DNA from: Spirochaetales bacterium
Lineage (GTDB): Bacteria > Spirochaetota > Spirochaetia > Treponematales > UBA12059
Length of the DNA: 64,000 nt
Reading direction: 5' to 3'
Assembly: GCA_016928955.1 (NCBI GenBank)
Contig: JAFGJV010000004.1
Span: 124,001 to 188,000 of the forward strand
Shown here piece after piece: positions 60,701 through 64,000 of this stretch; position 1 is the first letter of the stretch, and each line of letters begins with the position of its first letter. Made by a program: the position numbers and the translations under genes. The notes below the pieces were generated by a model. It was not told the DNA's origin. It made no database searches and saw only the letters and a list, made by a program, of their open reading frames with translations.

Positions 60701-61540
60701 CTATGCCAGCCCCAGGACGGAGCGCAGGATGGCGGACGCCGCGTCGAGGCCCGTGGCCCGCTCCAGTTCCTCAAAGCCGGGGCAGGAATTGAGCTCGCAT
60801 ACCGAGAAGCCGCCGTCAGCTTCAAACAAGAAATCCACCGTGCCGTATACCAGTTTGGACTGGAGGAATATCCTCCTTGCCTCAGTATCGAGCCAGTCCG
60901 GCGGCGTATACCTGTCCATAATGGCGCCTGCGTGGGCGTTGGACAAGAAGCCGCCGCCCTGCCTGCGGACGCATACGGGATTGCCGGTTCCTTCCCAGGC
61001 AGCGAAAAAAAACCTCAGGTCGCGACCCTCGGTGGACGGGAGGAATTCCTGGATGATTACCCCGTCCTCCGACGCGTGTTCGCCCAGCCACTCGGACCAC
61101 CGGCCCAGGTTCTCTATCAGGGCGACGCCTCTGCCCATTTTCCCGTAGCGTGGTTTGGCTACAAAGGGAAAGGGCAAAAGCGCATCCGACGGAGACATGA
61201 TCAGGGCCGTGGACGGGTGGCGCGCTCCTATGCTCCGAAAAAAAACCGCGCTGGCCGCCTTGTCCCGCGCCAGGGCATGGGCGCAAGCGGGATTGACGCA
61301 GGGTATCCTGGCGTCCTCAAGCATGCGGTAGATATCTGTCGACAGCTCGCCACGGAGCAGGGCCGTATGACCAGAGCACGCCTTGACCACAGGCCGTGGG
61401 TCAGCCCAGGGAGGCAGGATCATGGCGTCAAAATCAAGCCCCAGTTTTGCAGCCGCCTCAAAAAGCCTCCTGGCCGGATAGAATTGTCTGAGCCAGGACG
61501 CGTCGTCGGTTTTGAGTCCGTACAATAAACGTGTGCCCAT
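60701..61540 (-). CDS. RimK-like ATP-grasp ligase
   Basis: The protein is 279 aa. ATP-grasp features: FPFVAKPRYGKMGRGVALI, VIIQEFLPSTEGRDLRFF and VCELNSCPGFEELERATG. RimK proteins add amino acids to a C-terminus or coenzyme; substrate here unknown. Adjacent folC is also a glutamate ligase. There is no ribosome site clear to me before ATG 61540. Confidence 0.88.
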   Translation of the reverse strand: MGTRLLYGLKTDDASWLRQFYPARRLFEAAAKLGLDFDAMILPPWADPRPVVKACSGHTALLRGELSTDIYRMLEDARIPCVNPACAHALARDKAASAVFFRSIGARHPSTALIMSPSDALLPFPFVAKPRYGKMGRGVALIENLGRWSEWLGEHASEDGVIIQEFLPSTEGRDLRFFFAAWEGTGNPVCVRRQGGGFLSNAHAGAIMDRYTPPDWLDTEARRIFLQSKLVYGTVDFLFEADGGFSVCELNSCPGFEELERATGLDAASAILRSVLGLA

Positions 61541-61552
61541 GGGAGAACGCTC

Positions 61553-63742
61553 CTAGGAACGGGCGGCGGCAACGAGCCACGCCGTCGGCCAGGAGATCGG
61601 CCCCGCCAAGACCGATGTCTTGAGGGCAAGCCGAACTCGTTCCAGTTCGTCGGCCGTCATGGCGGCTGCCATGGCAGCTCCGTAGGCTGAAGTTGAGGAC
61701 AGCCAGGCATCCACGTCCTTGCCGGCCAGCTCTCTGGGGTAGCTACGGGCGACGCTGTCGATGGAATCCACGGCAAGGCCGGCCTTTTCCAGGGTGGCAC
61801 GGAAGGCGTCGGCGTCCAGCTGGGCGGATTTCAGGCCGGTATAGAAAGCGCTGTCGGCATGAGCCCACGCATCTGCGAGCCCGGCGTCGATGGCAGGCGC
61901 GGCCAGCGAGGGAAGCAGTCCGGCTGCGGCGGGCATGCGTTCCGCCAGCACAAACCGTGCGCCGCTGAAAGCCGACGCCACGGCCGACAGGGCGCGTACG
62001 GGGTCCGTGGCGGACGACAAGAATCCTATGCCAAGCACGGCCGCAACGGACGACGCGTACGGGGCCTGCTTGGCGGCATCGGCGGCTGCATCGGGGACAC
62101 AGGTCAGCACCGCGGGCTTGTGCATATCCTCCACATCACGGAAGAGGAAGGATAGGCGCTCGGCGGCGTCGGAGCCGGACACCAGTGCGCACACCGATCC
62201 CTCCGTACACAAGCGCGTCGCCTCCCTGGCAAGAAGGCCATTATCAGCGTTCAAAATTAGGACATGGTCTGTATTTGCAAGACGTGCAGCCTTGAAAACT
62301 GCATCCTTGAGTCCCTGGAACACGTGGGCCGACCCTGCCTCGGCGCGCTCGGTCCAGGCGCCCTGGCCCTTGCCTGCCATGGCTTCACCAGACAGCCAGG
62401 CGGCCAATTGGGCGTCCCGGCGGACGAGCACCTTCTCGCGAACCGCGGACTCGTACCCTTCGGCGCCCGGCTGGTAAAACAGGGCGTCGCCAAGGCTTGA
62501 TGGCAGGTAGCGCTGGGCTATCCAGTGGCCCTTGTACGCGTGCGGGTAGAGGTAGCCCTGGCCGTGTCCCAGGCCATCCGCGTCTCGGCTTGCGTCCTTC
62601 AGGTGGTCGGGAACCTCAGCGCGCTCGCGCTCTACGGCGGCAAGGGCGTCGAAATAGGCCATGGCAGAGTTGGATTTTGGCGCCGTTGCCAGGTACAGGG
62701 CGGCCTCGGCAAGGTGGAACTGGCCCTCCGGCAGGCCTATGCGCTCGTACGCTGCGGCGCACGCGTTGACCACGCCTATGGCCGACGGATCTGCAAGTCC
62801 CACGTCCTCGGCCGCCGATATGAGAAGGCGGCGGAACAGGAATCTGGGATCCTCGCCGGCGTATACCATGCGGGCCGTCCAGTACAGGGCGGCGTCCGGG
62901 TCCGAGCCTCGTATGCTTTTGATCAGGGCGCTGGCCGCGTCATAGTGGTAGTCGCCGTCCCGGTCGTACAGCACGGCCCGCTTCTGTATGCTCTCCTCGG
63001 CCGCGGCCATGGTGACCAGAATGGCTGAGCCGTCCGGTGGGGGCCAGGAGCTGGCGCTTGTTTCAACTGCCAGCTCCAGGGCGTTGAGCAAGGAGCGAGC
63101 GTCGCCGTCGGACACGTCCACCAGGTGTTCCAGGGCCCCGTCGTCAAACGCGACCTTCCAGCGGCCATAGCCGCGCTCGGCATCGGCAAGGGCCTGGGCG
63201 GCGGCCTTGGCAAGCTCGCCTGGGCCCAAGGACGCGAGCTGGAACACCCGGGAGCGGCTGACCAGCGCACGGTTGACCTCGAAATACGGGTTCTCCGTGG
63301 TGGCGCCGATCAGGATGATGGTGCCGTTCTCCACCCAGGGCAGGAGCGCATCCTGCTGGGCCTTGTTCCAGCGGTGCACCTCGTCGACGAACAAGATGGT
63401 GCGCCGGTCGTATAGATCGCGCTCGCGAGTGGCCGATTCTATGGCGTCGCGTATGGCCTGGACGCCGGACAGCACCGCGTTGATGGACACAAAACGGGAG
63501 CTGGTGCTGTTGGCTATGATCCTGGCCAGGGTGGTTTTGCCCGTACCCGGAGGGCCTGACAGGATTATGGACGACAGCCTGTCCCGCTGTATGGCCCTGC
63601 GGAGGAGCTTGCCTGGCCCGACGATGTGTTCCTGGCCTATGAATTCGTCCAGGGTGCGTGGCCGCATGCGATCGGCCAGGGGCGCGGACGTTCCGGATAC
63701 GGAACCGCCGCCCGGTGGGGCGGCGGAAAAAAGGTCGCTCAC
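61553..63742 (-). CDS. rarA: RarA/MgsA-type AAA+ ATPase fused to a methyltransferase-like domain
   Basis: The protein is 729 aa. GTG 63742 is chosen over ATG 63790, which would overlap the upstream gene. Walker A GPPGTGKT (63-70), Walker B ILFVDEVHR and GATTENPYFE are of the RarA family, which acts at stalled forks. From about residue 460 a second domain has VLILNADNGLLAREA, reminiscent of a SAM-binding loop but lacking its acidic consensus, and ends VPW-like ISWPTAWLVAAA. Such fusions also occur in cyanobacteria. The enzyme activity of the second half is doubtful. Confidence 0.88.
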   Translation of the reverse strand: MSDLFSAAPPGGGSVSGTSAPLADRMRPRTLDEFIGQEHIVGPGKLLRRAIQRDRLSSIILSGPPGTGKTTLARIIANSTSSRFVSINAVLSGVQAIRDAIESATRERDLYDRRTILFVDEVHRWNKAQQDALLPWVENGTIILIGATTENPYFEVNRALVSRSRVFQLASLGPGELAKAAAQALADAERGYGRWKVAFDDGALEHLVDVSDGDARSLLNALELAVETSASSWPPPDGSAILVTMAAAEESIQKRAVLYDRDGDYHYDAASALIKSIRGSDPDAALYWTARMVYAGEDPRFLFRRLLISAAEDVGLADPSAIGVVNACAAAYERIGLPEGQFHLAEAALYLATAPKSNSAMAYFDALAAVERERAEVPDHLKDASRDADGLGHGQGYLYPHAYKGHWIAQRYLPSSLGDALFYQPGAEGYESAVREKVLVRRDAQLAAWLSGEAMAGKGQGAWTERAEAGSAHVFQGLKDAVFKAARLANTDHVLILNADNGLLAREATRLCTEGSVCALVSGSDAAERLSFLFRDVEDMHKPAVLTCVPDAAADAAKQAPYASSVAAVLGIGFLSSATDPVRALSAVASAFSGARFVLAERMPAAAGLLPSLAAPAIDAGLADAWAHADSAFYTGLKSAQLDADAFRATLEKAGLAVDSIDSVARSYPRELAGKDVDAWLSSTSAYGAAMAAAMTADELERVRLALKTSVLAGPISWPTAWLVAAARS

Positions 63743-63752
63743 GGGGCTTGTG

Positions 63753-64000
63753 CTACTCCCTGCGCCAGCCGGTCCACACAGAGCCGTCATGGTAGTTTGA
63801 CCACAGGCCGTTGCCGTCAGTCAGGGCAAAGAGCGATGTGCCCGTGCCTTCCTGCAGGCTGACGATGGACTTGATGGACGCCTTGTCCAGGGTAATGGCG
63901 TAGTTCGTTGGCCAGGACACCAGGTCACGGTCGGCGTTGGGGGTGGCCGTGGCCACATCAAAGCCGGTCGCGGCGAATTCCAGGTAGCCGCCTGGCGGGG
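63753..64000 (-). CDS. 3' end of an unidentified gene
   Basis: The frame is open to the right edge; only the last 82 codons are visible and the start lies outside. Sequence such as LDKASIKSIVSLQEGTGTSL and ALTDGNGLWSNYHDGSVW is beta-rich. No family recognised. It stops 10 bases before the RarA-fusion start, so they may form one transcript. Confidence 0.6.
   Translation of the reverse strand, partial: PPGGYLEFAATGFDVATATPNADRDLVSWPTNYAITLDKASIKSIVSLQEGTGTSLFALTDGNGLWSNYHDGSVWTGWRRE

Noticed and set aside
1-64000. tRNA, rRNA, CRISPR arrays, integrases, phage genes or complete insertion sequences
   Set aside because: I looked for cloverleaf T-arm motifs, regularly spaced repeats and transposase or integrase motifs and saw none. 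A covariance search could still find a missed small RNA.

Overview
The window is about 64 kb of high-GC (roughly 60 % or more by eye), densely packed bacterial chromosome. It looks like a spirochaete, probably from the Treponema side of the phylum. The grounds are inference from gene content: a BMP/TmpC-type ABC operon, a DhaL-DegV fusion, a 7TM-DISM chemoreceptor, small signal-peptide barrel-like proteins, several outer-envelope lipoproteins and a MurE whose specificity motif is not the usual DAP type. I saw no tRNA, rRNA, CRISPR, prophage or complete IS element. The only mobile-looking DNA is a roughly 109-bp hairpin-rich repeat present twice.

Layout. 1-6.2 kb: an HPr-like protein, a pyruvate,phosphate dikinase-like enzyme with a degenerate ATP-grasp domain, and a fused fatty-acid-kinase protein (FakA+FakB). 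6.3-12 kb: a DUF1295 membrane protein with an unknown partner, a TPR protein divergent from a histidine kinase, and an HD-domain protein. 12-17.4 kb: ornithine aminotransferase, ddl, murE, a small outer-membrane-like protein, then queD. 17.4-21 kb: a solitary adenine methylase with an unknown C-terminal extension, repeat copy A and a frameshifted chemoreceptor. 21-31.4 kb: a DEGD-box RNA helicase, divergent add/rnz, a four-gene GldA/F/G-type ABC operon, a degenerate GGDEF protein and a MEMO-family protein. 31.4-40.4 kb: murD with an unknown upstream partner, a heterodimeric ABC exporter, and a MerR / FGGY kinase / AEC permease operon. 40.6-47.4 kb: a BMP-type nucleoside/riboflavin-like ABC operon, then Rrf2-nifS-nifU. 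47.5-54.7 kb: a 7TM chemoreceptor, a MutY-like glycosylase, a DD-carboxypeptidase, asnS, repeat copy B, a TM2 protein and a PC4/YdbC-like protein. 54.7-64 kb: a caspase-like lipoprotein with a barrel partner, an SH3-like lipoprotein, DUF445, a diguanylate cyclase, folC, a RimK-like ligase and a RarA-methyltransferase fusion.

How the genes fit together. Peptidoglycan synthesis (ddl, murE, murD, dacA) recurs through the window. Ornithine aminotransferase lies beside ddl-murE, which is notable because treponemal murein carries ornithine as its diamino acid. Signalling and motility functions are spread through it: two chemoreceptors, a histidine kinase, a diguanylate cyclase, a degenerate GGDEF protein and an HD-domain protein. 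Fe-S assembly is a compact three-gene operon whose Rrf2 regulator probably controls itself through a dyad over its own promoter.

Transcription architecture. At least seven genes (starts at 9799, 9880, 16156, 23637, 23731, 30473 and 33695) have a recognisable -10 box only 6-9 bases before the start codon and no usable Shine-Dalgarno sequence, which suggests leaderless mRNAs. Other genes have ordinary leaders with strong GGAGG sites. The most unusual items are the HPr-like/PPDK-like pair, the leaderless pattern, the covarying hairpin repeats and the caspase-like lipoprotein with its barrel partner.
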